Below are positions 25,793 through 32,189 of a stretch of DNA of 64,000 nucleotides, one piece after another. Source of the DNA: Stenotrophomonas sp046736075 (lineage in GTDB: Bacteria > Pseudomonadota > Gammaproteobacteria > Xanthomonadales > Xanthomonadaceae); contig NZ_CP177163.1 in assembly GCF_046736075.1 (NCBI RefSeq), forward strand, positions 744,001-808,000. Direction: 5' to 3'. Position numbers and translations under genes: made by a program. A model generated the notes under the pieces. That model was not told the DNA's origin. It saw only the letters and a list, made by a program, of their open reading frames with translations, and did no database searches. The stretch's first letter is position 1. Every line of letters begins with the position of its first letter.

Positions 25793-26113
25793 CTACGCCC
25801 CGGGAGGTGGCGCTTCGGTCGTCCCTAGTTGTTGGATCGGGAACTTGTGTCTGGCGTACTTGGCGAGAACCTCGGCCCGCAACCGGTCTTGGTGGCGCGC
25901 AACCCATAGCTCGGCGACTATGATTCCGCTGTTGTAGCTCTGGCAGGGCCTCTTATGCCGGCGTTCCCACTGCACGTCCAGCTCTGCGAACCATGCCCCG
26001 TTGTCCACCCTCTGGTGCAGCCTGACAACCCATTGCGCCCGGTGCCGGATCACGTCCGGCGTGCAGTTTGGGTTTGGGAGGGACATCGCCCATTCGAAGT
26101 CGTGAGGAAGCAT
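25793..26113 (-). CDS. Hypothetical element protein, 106 aa
   Basis: Not recognised. A soluble, basic and Trp/Arg-rich protein with a helical N-terminal half ('VIRHRAQWVVRLHQRVDNGA') and 'WERRHKRPCQSYNSGII', then 'ELWVARHQDRLRAEVLAKYA'. The coding frame is intact and lies 58 bases upstream of the decayed gene on the same strand. It is divergent from the ParA-like gene across a repeat-containing intergenic region. The start at 26113 lacks a clear Shine-Dalgarno site. Confidence 0.6.
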   Translation of the reverse strand: MLPHDFEWAMSLPNPNCTPDVIRHRAQWVVRLHQRVDNGAWFAELDVQWERRHKRPCQSYNSGIIVAELWVARHQDRLRAEVLAKYARHKFPIQQLGTTEAPPPGA

Positions 26114-26420
26114 GCCCGGAAGGATACGGCCGAGAGTCGCAGATCCTGCGAAAGTGGCGGCAACCTGCCTGAATCGTTCGACGAACGAATTGTTAAGCGC
26201 TGCATCGGCGATCTGACGAAATCGCCAACCTGCCTAAATCGCGCTGAGTGCCTACCGCTGCTTGAACGCCTCGGGCTTAGCCCGTCCTCCAGCAGTTCCG
26301 GGAACAGCAGTCCTCCTGCAAATCGGATCTTGTCCTGCTTAAATGGCATTAACCTGCACCTACGTTGACGGCCTGCATTTTTGCAATTAGCCTGCAACCT
26401 CATCCAGCGAAGGTAGACTC
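26114..26420. promoter_or_regulatory. Intergenic control region before the ParA-like gene
   Basis: About 300 bases with no convincing gene between divergent units. It contains a perfect odd palindrome TCGTTCG-A-CGAACGA (26174-26188) and a pair of imperfect direct repeats (CAACCTGCCTGAATCG near 26161 and CAACCTGCCTAAATCG near 26227). The core CCTGC recurs three more times before the ATG at 26421. These are candidates for an operator or a parS-like partition site. Confidence 0.5.
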
Positions 26421-27461
26421 ATGACCACCGGGCTTGAACGCATCATTTCCAACCACGAGCAGTCCTTGGAAGAAGGATTTGTCGCATCGGTCAACTTCAA
26501 GTACCGGTCCTACGCGGTAACCAACCTGCGAGGGGGCATCGGTAAATCGACGCTATCGTTCAACTTGGCGTGGATGTTCAGCCGAACGAGTCCGACCCTC
26601 GTAGCGGACCTCTGTCCTCAGCGGAATCTGACCGAAGCGATCATGCGTGGGCAGAAGGCGGAAGTTTCTATCGGCGATGCGCTGCGGCCGAAAGTTCTCG
26701 GCCCCGCCTTCGGCGACGTACCGGACGACATCTCGTATCGCATTAGCGCATACAACGATCACTTCAAACTGGGCAAATCAAGTTTCTTTGTGCCAGGCGA
26801 TGGCGATCTTTTCGCATTCCCGTCCGCTCTCTATCAGCAGTTGCAGCAGGCAATGGCCGCCAACAACAAGAAGGCCGTACGTAACATTTTGCTGAGCTTG
26901 CGCGACGTTCTTGACGCCGAGGCGAAATCAAAGAGCTGCGATAAGATACTGATGGACTGCAGCCCATTCTATGCAGGCGGCACTCACCTAGCGTGGTGTG
27001 CTGCCGACGCATTGATCATCCCAGTTCGTGTGGATGAGCATTCGATTGACTCGTTGGACATCACACTTCGGATGCTGGCGGACCCCAACAGCGACTACAA
27101 CGTCTGGGCTGAGCGTGCAGGCGGAATGACAACGCCTCGTGTTGCCGCCATCGTGATGACTATGGTTGGCGCACGGAGTCCGAAGAAAGGGGTCAAGGAC
27201 CGCGCATCTCAGATGTACGTCGAGCGCGCATATGCGACGGCTGAAAAATATGACAGCCTCTTCGATGAATTGGACCCAGCAGATGCGTTTGTGATCACAG
27301 ACGACTTTATGTCCGCCGGGCGTATCAGCGGTGCCGAGGGAATTCCGATCCCGAAGTTGAAGGTGAATCAATTCCACACAATCGGCGGCAATCGGCTCCA
27401 AGTCAACCAGTCCCAGACCAAGTACAAGAAGGAACTGGAGTACCTGACCCACGTCCTGTAA
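26421..27461 (+). CDS. ParA/MinD-like ATPase (SIMIBI family)
   Basis: A 346-aa ParA-type ATPase. The P-loop at about residues 37-44 reads RGGIGKST. It matches the deviant Walker A of ParA proteins (KGGxGKT/S) except that the first, signature lysine is arginine. A Walker-B-like 'KILMDCSPF' (about 173-181) and a downstream 'ALIIPVRVDEHSIDSLD' follow. The C-terminal region ('KVNQFHTIGGNRLQVNQSQT') has no family match I know. There is no ParB gene beside it. The ATG lies 4 bases after GGTAGA; codon use is more AT-rich than in the host genes. The role could be segregation of an excised form, or an ATPase module of an unknown system. Confidence 0.82.
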   Translation: MTTGLERIISNHEQSLEEGFVASVNFKYRSYAVTNLRGGIGKSTLSFNLAWMFSRTSPTLVADLCPQRNLTEAIMRGQKAEVSIGDALRPKVLGPAFGDVPDDISYRISAYNDHFKLGKSSFFVPGDGDLFAFPSALYQQLQQAMAANNKKAVRNILLSLRDVLDAEAKSKSCDKILMDCSPFYAGGTHLAWCAADALIIPVRVDEHSIDSLDITLRMLADPNSDYNVWAERAGGMTTPRVAAIVMTMVGARSPKKGVKDRASQMYVERAYATAEKYDSLFDELDPADAFVITDDFMSAGRISGAEGIPIPKLKVNQFHTIGGNRLQVNQSQTKYKKELEYLTHVL

Positions 27462-27599
27462 CCCGCGAAGACTGTCACTGGCTTCCTCAATTGCTCGGCT
27501 CGCCGTGAGAAGGATGGAGAAACGAAAGTCGCGGCGCTCCCGTGTGCGGCCCACTGTCCCAGGCAGAGTTGGCTCCTAGTCGATTCTGCTTGGAGCCAG

Positions 27600-27958
27600 C
27601 CCGGCGTACTGCACCAGATGTGTCCGTAGCGTAATAGCTCTTCCGGGCCCGTTGGTTGAAGAGAAAGCGGGCGCCCCGCTCTCGGCCGCCTGCCTCTGGG
27701 AAGACACCAACCCGCCGACACCTCGGCACCTTCACCGTCATCTCCGGTGACAGCAGCGGCGTGTCGGCGGACATGCACGACCGTATGCCGGCGTGGCTGG
27801 ACCCCGGCCAAGCTGAAGAGTGGATCGCGGCCGACGCCGACGCGGCAATGGCGATGCTGCTGGCCAGCGAGCCGCCCGCGATGGAGGCCTACCGCGTCAG
27901 CCGTGCCGTGAACACGCCCCGCAACAACCGCGCGGATCTGCTCGCGGCCGTGGCTTGA
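27600..27958 (+). pseudogene. Fragment of an SRAP (YedK/HMCES) family gene
   Basis: The last 60 codons before the TGA at 27958 give 'MHDRMPAWLDPGQAEEW', 'AMAMLLASEPPAMEAYRVSR' and 'VNTPRNNRADLL'. These match the C-terminal part of SOS response-associated peptidase (SRAP) proteins, which shield abasic sites in single-stranded DNA. Just upstream, similar sequence ('EEKAGAPLSAACLWEDT') is in another frame, so a frameshift lies near 27715. The catalytic N-terminus (Cys2) is missing. It is a remnant. Confidence 0.7.
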
Positions 27959-27962
27959 GCGG

Positions 27963-28301
27963 CTACAGAGGCGGCGGAAGCCTCGGCGGCGCGCTCGCCT
28001 CGAACACGGCGTCGGTCGCCGCCTTGATCATGGCCATGAGCTTCCACCCGGGCTCCACGGTCTCCTCGCCGGTGACGGGGTGCTTCACGGTGTAGTCCCC
28101 TGCCAGCAGCTCGCTGATCCTTGCCGGTAGCCTTCCGAGAAAGGTCCGCTCCAGGACCGTGCCGTCGGACTGGGTGGGGATCTTCTCGAAGTGGAAGGTC
28201 ACCGGCCCGTCGTTCGTGTACGGACTCCAGTCGATACCGATGCGAGGCGCGATCGCCTCGACCTTCGTGCCGAACTGCTCGCTCTCGCTGATTGCTGCCA
28301 C
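27963..28301 (-). CDS. Hypothetical element protein, 112 aa
   Basis: Not recognised. A soluble mixed alpha/beta protein ('TKVEAIAPRIGIDWSPYTND', 'TFHFEKIPTQSDG') with a Pro-rich end. The start is a GTG at 28301 preceded by a very good Shine-Dalgarno (CGGAGGG). It begins one base after the stop of the 60-aa gene upstream, so the two are coupled. It belongs to the leftward early operon (Cro/YdaS-like gene, 60-aa, 112-aa) of the element. Confidence 0.6.
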   Translation of the reverse strand: MAAISESEQFGTKVEAIAPRIGIDWSPYTNDGPVTFHFEKIPTQSDGTVLERTFLGRLPARISELLAGDYTVKHPVTGEETVEPGWKLMAMIKAATDAVFEASAPPRLPPPL

Positions 28302-28302
28302 G

Positions 28303-28485
28303 TCAACCCTCCGTGCTGATCAAGGACAGCCCCTGGGAGCCGATATGGAAGTTGCTGCCGTTGGCCTCGGCCAAGGTGGTAGCAGCCTCGGCGACCTGCC
28401 GCTCAACCAATTCAGCCTTCGATGGCTGGTTCAACCACTCCCTCAGCCACAGCCGGGAGTTCCACTTGTCAGACAGCGCGCGCAT
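28303..28485 (-). CDS. Hypothetical element protein, 60 aa
   Basis: Not recognised. A 60-codon frame from the ATG at 28485, charged and helical ('LREWLNQPSKAELVERQVAE'). It overlaps the end of the frameshifted Cro-like gene by 17 bases and its stop touches the GTG of the 112-aa gene. The tight coupling on both sides supports it being real. Confidence 0.5.
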   Translation of the reverse strand: MRALSDKWNSRLWLREWLNQPSKAELVERQVAEAATTLAEANGSNFHIGSQGLSLISTEG

Positions 28486-28965
28486 ACCATGCCGCCTGCA
28501 CTTGAATGACGCGCTCGGCGTCGAGATCGTTCTGGGCGGCCTCGGCCGCCGGTTGTTCGGGCTGGACGCCGAGAATCTTCAACACCTGCGGCAGCGCCGG
28601 GACGCTCTGGTCTTCCGGCCAGGCAGCTACCTGCTCCACTGAACCTGCAGCACCTTCGCCAGATGGGCATCGGTGGCCAAGCCCAGCGGAGCGCGCAGCG
28701 CGCGCTTGCTCATCCGGCTGTCAACGAGCGCGCTGATCACAGCGCGCGGACTCTGTGCGACCGGGCCAAAGATCATTGGCTCCTTGGGGACCTGCTCCGG
28801 TCCAAGGCGTCCGGATTCGCGCTCGATCGATGCGGCGAGCTCGGGGCTAGGCCGCTTCCCCCGCCATCGTGTGGCGATCTGCCACAGGTACTCGGGACTT
28901 GTGCCACACGCCCCGGCAAGCGCGGCGCGGCGATTCATGTCATAGATGTAGGTGAGTAGGTCCAT
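28469..28965 (-). pseudogene. Cro/YdaS-type regulator gene with a frameshift
   Basis: The first about 65 residues ('MDLLTYIYDMNRRAALAGAC', 'YLWQIATRWRGKRPSPELAA') resemble YdaS-family Cro-like phage regulators. A second region follows ('SKRALRAPLGLATDAHLAKV'), after which the frame hits a TAG near 28629. One extra C in 'CAGGTTCAGTGGAGCAGG' would restore 'VEQVAAWPEDQSVPALPQVL' and a normal end at 28469. So a single-base deletion appears to have split the gene. It is divergent from the CI-like repressor across three operators. The N-terminal HTH could still be made. Confidence 0.65.
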
Positions 28966-28976
28966 GCTGCCTACAT

Positions 28977-29038
28977 TAGCCCTCGGCTATTCTCGATACA
29001 ATAGCCAAAAGCTCGTTGGATTAGATAGCCATCAGCTA
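28977..29038. promoter_or_regulatory. Three repressor operators between divergent genes
   Basis: TAGCC-CTC-GGCTA (28977-28989), TAGCC-AAA-AGCTC (29002-29014) and TAGCC-ATC-AGCTA (29026-29038). Start-to-start spacings are 25 and 24 bases. They fill the gap between the Cro/YdaS-like gene (start 28965) and the CI-like repressor (start 29051), as in a lambdoid switch. Confidence 0.7.
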
Positions 29039-29050
29039 TTCAATGAGCAG

Positions 29051-29755
29051 ATGCGCCCAATTGACGATGTCCGACACGAGAATTTGCTCGCGCTCATTGC
29101 TGTGAATGGCGGTCAACGCCATTTCGCAGACGCGGCGGGGATCAAAAATCCAGCCCAGGTGAGCCAGTGGGTGAATCGCAGCCCAAACGCGACGACCGGG
29201 AAGCCGCGAGTCATGTCGGGCGCTACCGCGCACGCGATCGAAGCAGCGCTCAGCCTGCCGGCGGGATGGATGGATACCCACCACGAGACAGATGGCGAGC
29301 CAATCTCATCCGCCTTAGAGACTGAGACGCGCCCCGGCTATGTTCGCTTCGACTTGTTCGAAGGGGGTGCTGGCATGCGTGCAGGGATGGTCAACCAGGA
29401 CTACCCCGAGGTGGTACAGACAATCGAGGTTGCCGAATGGGAGGTGCGCCGCAAGCTCGGCTACCTGCCACAGCCTGGCCGGATCCAGATCATCACCGGC
29501 CGCGGGCCCTCGATGCGCCCCAAGCTCGAGGACGGCGACATCATCTGGATCGACACCACCTGCGACTACTTCGATGGCGACGACTACTACCTGATCAACA
29601 TTGGCGGCGAGACGCAGATCAAGATGCTGCAGAAGCGCGGCGACGGCATGTACGTGGTGAGCAACAATCCGGACTTCCCTGCGTACAGGTCGGACGATGG
29701 CGATGTGAGTATCTTGGGTAAAGCGCTGATACACGCTGGGCTTCGCCGCTTCTAG
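29051..29755 (+). CDS. CI-like repressor with S24 (LexA-like) peptidase domain
   Basis: A 234-aa phage-type repressor. The N-terminal HTH (about residues 6-70, 'HFADAAGIKNPAQVSQWVNR') is followed by a linker with a possible self-cleavage Ala-Gly in 'EGGAGMRAGM' (about 102-111). The C-terminal S24 domain has the catalytic Ser in 'GRGPSMRPKLEDGD' and the catalytic Lys in 'GETQIKML'. It should hold the element quiet and be inactivated by RecA-ssDNA after DNA damage. The ATG at 29051 follows operator 3 by 12 bases; an earlier open frame (to 28952) reads through the operators. It ends at a shared terminator. Confidence 0.9.
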   Translation: MRPIDDVRHENLLALIAVNGGQRHFADAAGIKNPAQVSQWVNRSPNATTGKPRVMSGATAHAIEAALSLPAGWMDTHHETDGEPISSALETETRPGYVRFDLFEGGAGMRAGMVNQDYPEVVQTIEVAEWEVRRKLGYLPQPGRIQIITGRGPSMRPKLEDGDIIWIDTTCDYFDGDDYYLINIGGETQIKMLQKRGDGMYVVSNNPDFPAYRSDDGDVSILGKALIHAGLRRF

Positions 29756-29788
29756 AAAAAAGGCCGCATCAACTGCGGCCGTTTTTTA
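29755..29788. terminator. Bidirectional terminator between repressor and toxin operon
   Basis: AAAAAAGGCCGCA-TCAAC-TGCGGCCGTTTTTT, a 7-bp GC stem flanked by A and T runs. It ends the repressor mRNA and, in the other direction, the minus-strand operon whose TAA stop (29786-29788) lies in its T-run. Confidence 0.88.
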
Positions 29789-30163
29789 CTTGGAAGGCTT
29801 CGGAAGCCTCTTTTTGCTTGCCGGAGATGCCGGCTTGCGTGCCACGGCCGGAACCATCGTTTCGCTAACTTCGCGTTGAAGACCATCCGCGAATGACTGG
29901 GCCATTTGAGCAGTCTTCTTGATCATGTCGTCCTTGAACCTGTCGTTTTCGAGGACTTCCATGATGTCTCTCACCATAGTGATTACCGCATCGGTCGGCA
30001 TCACCACCGACACAACAGGTCTAGGAAAATCCGACGATTCGTCATCGTCCTCAATTCCGAAGGTGAGCCGCGTCACTTGTGGACTGAAGGCCATGCCGGC
30101 CGGCTGATCTGCATAGAAGATCGGCGCGTTTGCGTGGGACGGCGGCCTCTTGGAGTTAGCCAT
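29786..30163 (-). CDS. Third gene of the toxin-antitoxin operon (DUF3467-like), 125 aa
   Basis: A 125-aa protein. The core 'YADQPAGMAFSPQVTRLTFG', 'RPVVSVVMPTDAVITMV' and a long helix 'MIKKTAQMAQSFADGLQRE' look like a beta-sheet followed by a helix. This resembles DUF3467-type proteins and, more loosely, SecB-like chaperones. The tail is Lys/Pro-rich. The start at 30163 has an AAGGA site and overlaps the antitoxin stop by 8 bases. It is the last gene after toxin and antitoxin, the place held by the chaperone in tripartite TA systems. The chaperone role is an inference. Confidence 0.65.
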   Translation of the reverse strand: MANSKRPPSHANAPIFYADQPAGMAFSPQVTRLTFGIEDDDESSDFPRPVVSVVMPTDAVITMVRDIMEVLENDRFKDDMIKKTAQMAQSFADGLQREVSETMVPAVARKPASPASKKRLPKPSK

Positions 30164-30572
30164 GAAAGAGTTCCTTTTCGGCACTAAACGGTGCGGCGAA
30201 TAGATCGTCGGGAGTGAGCTTCTCGCTGCGAATCGCCAGTTGGGAATATGAGATGAGCCTGACCTGAAGGGCACAATCAAAGGCCTTTGCAACAGACAGG
30301 AGAGTCTCGAGACTGTGCGCGCCGTACTCTGTGTCTTCCAGCCTGGAAACGGCTGATTGTTTGGTGTTTAGAACTTTCGCCAGGTCACTCTGCGATAGAC
30401 CTCTGCGTTCGCGGTTGATCTTTATTTGCCAAGCAATACCCTGCTCGACCGAGGCCTCCATGTAACCCTCACGCCGCTCCTTTTCCACCCAACTTGCCTT
30501 TCGCTGAAACACATGCTCGACGGAGGCCTGCTGGCTAGTCGCCACAGACTTGACGTCAAAGGTCCTGCGCAC
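30156..30572 (-). CDS. XRE-family antitoxin (HigA-like)
   Basis: A Cro/C1-type HTH protein. The HTH is at about residues 52-92 of the long form ('NRERRGLSQSDLAKVLNTKQ', then 'SAVSRLEDTEYGAHSLETLL') and the C-terminus 'FDCALQVRLISYSQLAIRSE' is typical of HigA-like antitoxins paired with Gp49/HigB toxins. The start is uncertain. The GTG at 30572 overlaps the toxin stop by 17 bases and includes a coding-looking leader ('TFDVKSVATSQQASVEHVF'), which I prefer. GTG 30545 and ATG 30461 are alternatives. It is expected to bind the toxin and repress the operon. Confidence 0.82.
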   Translation of the reverse strand: MRRTFDVKSVATSQQASVEHVFQRKASWVEKERREGYMEASVEQGIAWQIKINRERRGLSQSDLAKVLNTKQSAVSRLEDTEYGAHSLETLLSVAKAFDCALQVRLISYSQLAIRSEKLTPDDLFAAPFSAEKELFHG

Positions 30573-30984
30573 ACGGCATACATTGAGCTCGAAACGATAC
30601 GGAGAACTTCTCGGGATCCTTCGCGCAGGTGTCTTTGTAACGAACCGTTCGTTGCTCGTAGTCTGAGGGATGGTAAGCATTGTCTTTCTCGAATCCGTTG
30701 AAGGTCATGACAAAAGCGGAATGGTGAGCGCTAAAGTGGCCAAAGACGCGGAGCTGCCCACCTCCGACCTCTCTAAAGCGTATCACATATGTGTGATTCC
30801 CCATCGAGCTTGCATGGGGTCGGGTCCAGGCCTGCTGCGGCAACTGCGACAACTGGTCCATCGCAAATTCCAACCTCCCCTGCGCGGCAATGCTTACATC
30901 CTCCTCTAGCCAATTGGCTATGACGCCTTTTCCCCTGTCCAAACGATCGTGGAAATTGTGCCTTTGAGCCTGACTACCGGACAT
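30556..30984 (-). CDS. Gp49/HigB-like toxin
   Basis: A 142-aa RelE-superfamily-like protein related to phage-derived Gp49/HigB toxins, which cleave mRNA at the ribosome. Typical blocks are 'YVIRFREVGGGQLRVFGHF', 'SAFVMTFNGFEKDN' and 'YHPSDYEQRTVRYKD', with many Arg/Lys/His. The start at 30984 follows a strong AAGGGGGG site. It is the first gene of the operon, before the HTH antitoxin and a third gene. The extreme C-terminus ('CMPCAQDL') overlaps the antitoxin start. Confidence 0.78.
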   Translation of the reverse strand: MSGSQAQRHNFHDRLDRGKGVIANWLEEDVSIAAQGRLEFAMDQLSQLPQQAWTRPHASSMGNHTYVIRFREVGGGQLRVFGHFSAHHSAFVMTFNGFEKDNAYHPSDYEQRTVRYKDTCAKDPEKFSVSFRAQCMPCAQDL

Positions 30985-31346
30985 CCATTACCCCCCTTTC
31001 GTTCATATCCGGAGTTTGCGGCCGTCTGGATCAGATGTAAGTAGGAAAAGCCCTACGTACTCCGATGGAAAACTCGGCCTATCCCTGCGAATTCAATAGG
31101 TGGGGAGTTGGCTGACGTGAGCCAAGGAATATCCGACGTATACAGGCTGCAATTCCATAGCGTCAGGGTCCCAACGTACAGGTCGCCAAAAGGGTTGGGG
31201 AGTCAACGGGTAAATGAACAAATCCGGATTCGTTCAGCAACAAGAACAAAGATTAGCCACTGGCTGCTGACCGTCGAATAGCCTTAGGCTAATTTGCTTC
31301 CGTCGCTCCACGAACCGCCCATCCGGGCCGGGGCACGGAGATCAGC
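30985..31346. other. Gene-free 360-base stretch with two promoters
   Basis: No gene seen. The left end is the 5' region of the leftward toxin operon; the right end holds the operator-bearing promoter for the rightward small genes and integrase. A short inverted repeat (GTAGG...CCTAC) lies near 31037-31055. The stretch is AT-rich. Confidence 0.55.
31267..31295 (+). promoter_or_regulatory. Repressor-controlled promoter of the xis/int cluster
   Basis: CTGACC (31267-31272), a 17-base spacer and TAATTT (31290-31295). The spacer and first two bases of the -10 contain TAGCC-TTA-GGCTA (31279-31291), an exact match to the operator consensus 2.2 kb away beside the CI-like gene. Repressor bound here would block the promoter. 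Confidence 0.6.
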
Positions 31347-31544
31347 ATGGCCAACCTGGCCCTCAGCACCTCTACCGGACCCGTCCAGGGCCAAACTCAA
31401 CCCGTAACCGGCAAGGTCGCCATGCACGTCGGCGACGCTGGCCGTGTCTACCTCACCGCCGCCGAAGCCGAAGACACCGCCACTGAGCTGCACCGCGCGG
31501 CGGCCGAGCTCCGCCAAGCCACCAGCAGCGAGGCGGCCGCATGA
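31347..31544 (+). CDS. Hypothetical element protein, 65 aa
   Basis: Not recognised. A short Ala/Thr/Glu-rich protein with a helical C-terminal half ('AEDTATELHRAAAELRQATS'). The ATG at 31347 has a GGAG site six bases upstream. Its TGA overlaps the next ATG (ATGA), so it is coupled to the 100-aa gene. It is the first gene behind the repressor-controlled promoter. Confidence 0.6.
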   Translation: MANLALSTSTGPVQGQTQPVTGKVAMHVGDAGRVYLTAAEAEDTATELHRAAAELRQATSSEAAA

Positions 31545-31843
31545 TCGCTATCGATCTCGCTACTCACCCGAAGCTTGACGATCGATTCGAGCACGTGCTG
31601 CGCCGCGTCGGCGAATTGCTTGCGTACATGGACTCTGCCAACAAGTGCCCGAGCGAAGTCCGGATCTATCCGAACGACCACAAGCACATCATCCGGTCGG
31701 CCAACTCCCATCTGCGCAAAAAGGCGAAGGATCAGGATCGCCTTGAGGCCGAGCGGCGGAAGGCCAATGGCCTTCCGGGCAAGGTCAAGAGCGATGCGGA
31801 CAAGGCCGGTTCGGTCAAGGGGGTGAATCGTGGGAGCGGCTGA
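31541..31843 (+). CDS. Hypothetical element protein, 100 aa
   Basis: Not recognised. A basic protein with a helical N-terminus ('LDDRFEHVLRRVGELLAYMD') and a Lys/Arg-rich C-terminal half ('HLRKKAKDQDRLEAERRKAN'), suggesting nucleic-acid binding. It is coupled to the gene before it by ATGA and overlaps the GTG start of the excisionase-like gene by 14 bases, so all three were translated together. Confidence 0.6.
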   Translation: MIAIDLATHPKLDDRFEHVLRRVGELLAYMDSANKCPSEVRIYPNDHKHIIRSANSHLRKKAKDQDRLEAERRKANGLPGKVKSDADKAGSVKGVNRGSG

Positions 31844-32189
31844 AAAGCTATGGCCGGACGTGATGGACCTGGAAACCGCCGCCGCCTAACTGCAGTACCA
31901 CCCCGTCACCCTGCGCAACTGGATGCGCAAGCGTAAAGGCCCACCCGGCCGCAAGGTCGGCGGAAACTGGCGCTTCCTCCGCGCCGCACTCGACGCATAT
32001 CTCACGGAAACGAAGCAACCCGAATGGTCCGCCATCCCTACCGACTTGAACCGCGCGGCAAAAAAGGCATCCTCTGGATCCGCTTCACCACGCCCAACGG
32101 ACGCGAAGTATTTAGAAGCTCTGGGACTGTCGACCGTGACCTCGCTACCGAGTGGGCGTCGAAAATCCACGCGGAGCAGTACCGCGTAG
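31830..32189 (+). pseudogene. xis: Excisionase-like HTH gene with internal stop
   Basis: From a GTG at 31830 (good AAGGGGG site) the frame reads 'LWPDVMDLETAAA', then TAA at 31887-31889, then 'LQYHPVTLRNWMRKRKGPPG' and 'GGNWRFLRAALDAYL'. This is a MerR/HTH_17-type excisionase domain in which a codon inside the first helix (probably Tyr) became TAA. The downstream frame is open to 32189 and overlaps the start of int. Without readthrough no complete Xis can be made. Confidence 0.75.

Noticed and set aside
26162..26243. Possible CRISPR-like spacing of the CAACCTGCCT repeats
   Set aside because: Only two good copies about 66 bases apart, imperfect, with no cas genes; an operator or partition site is more likely.
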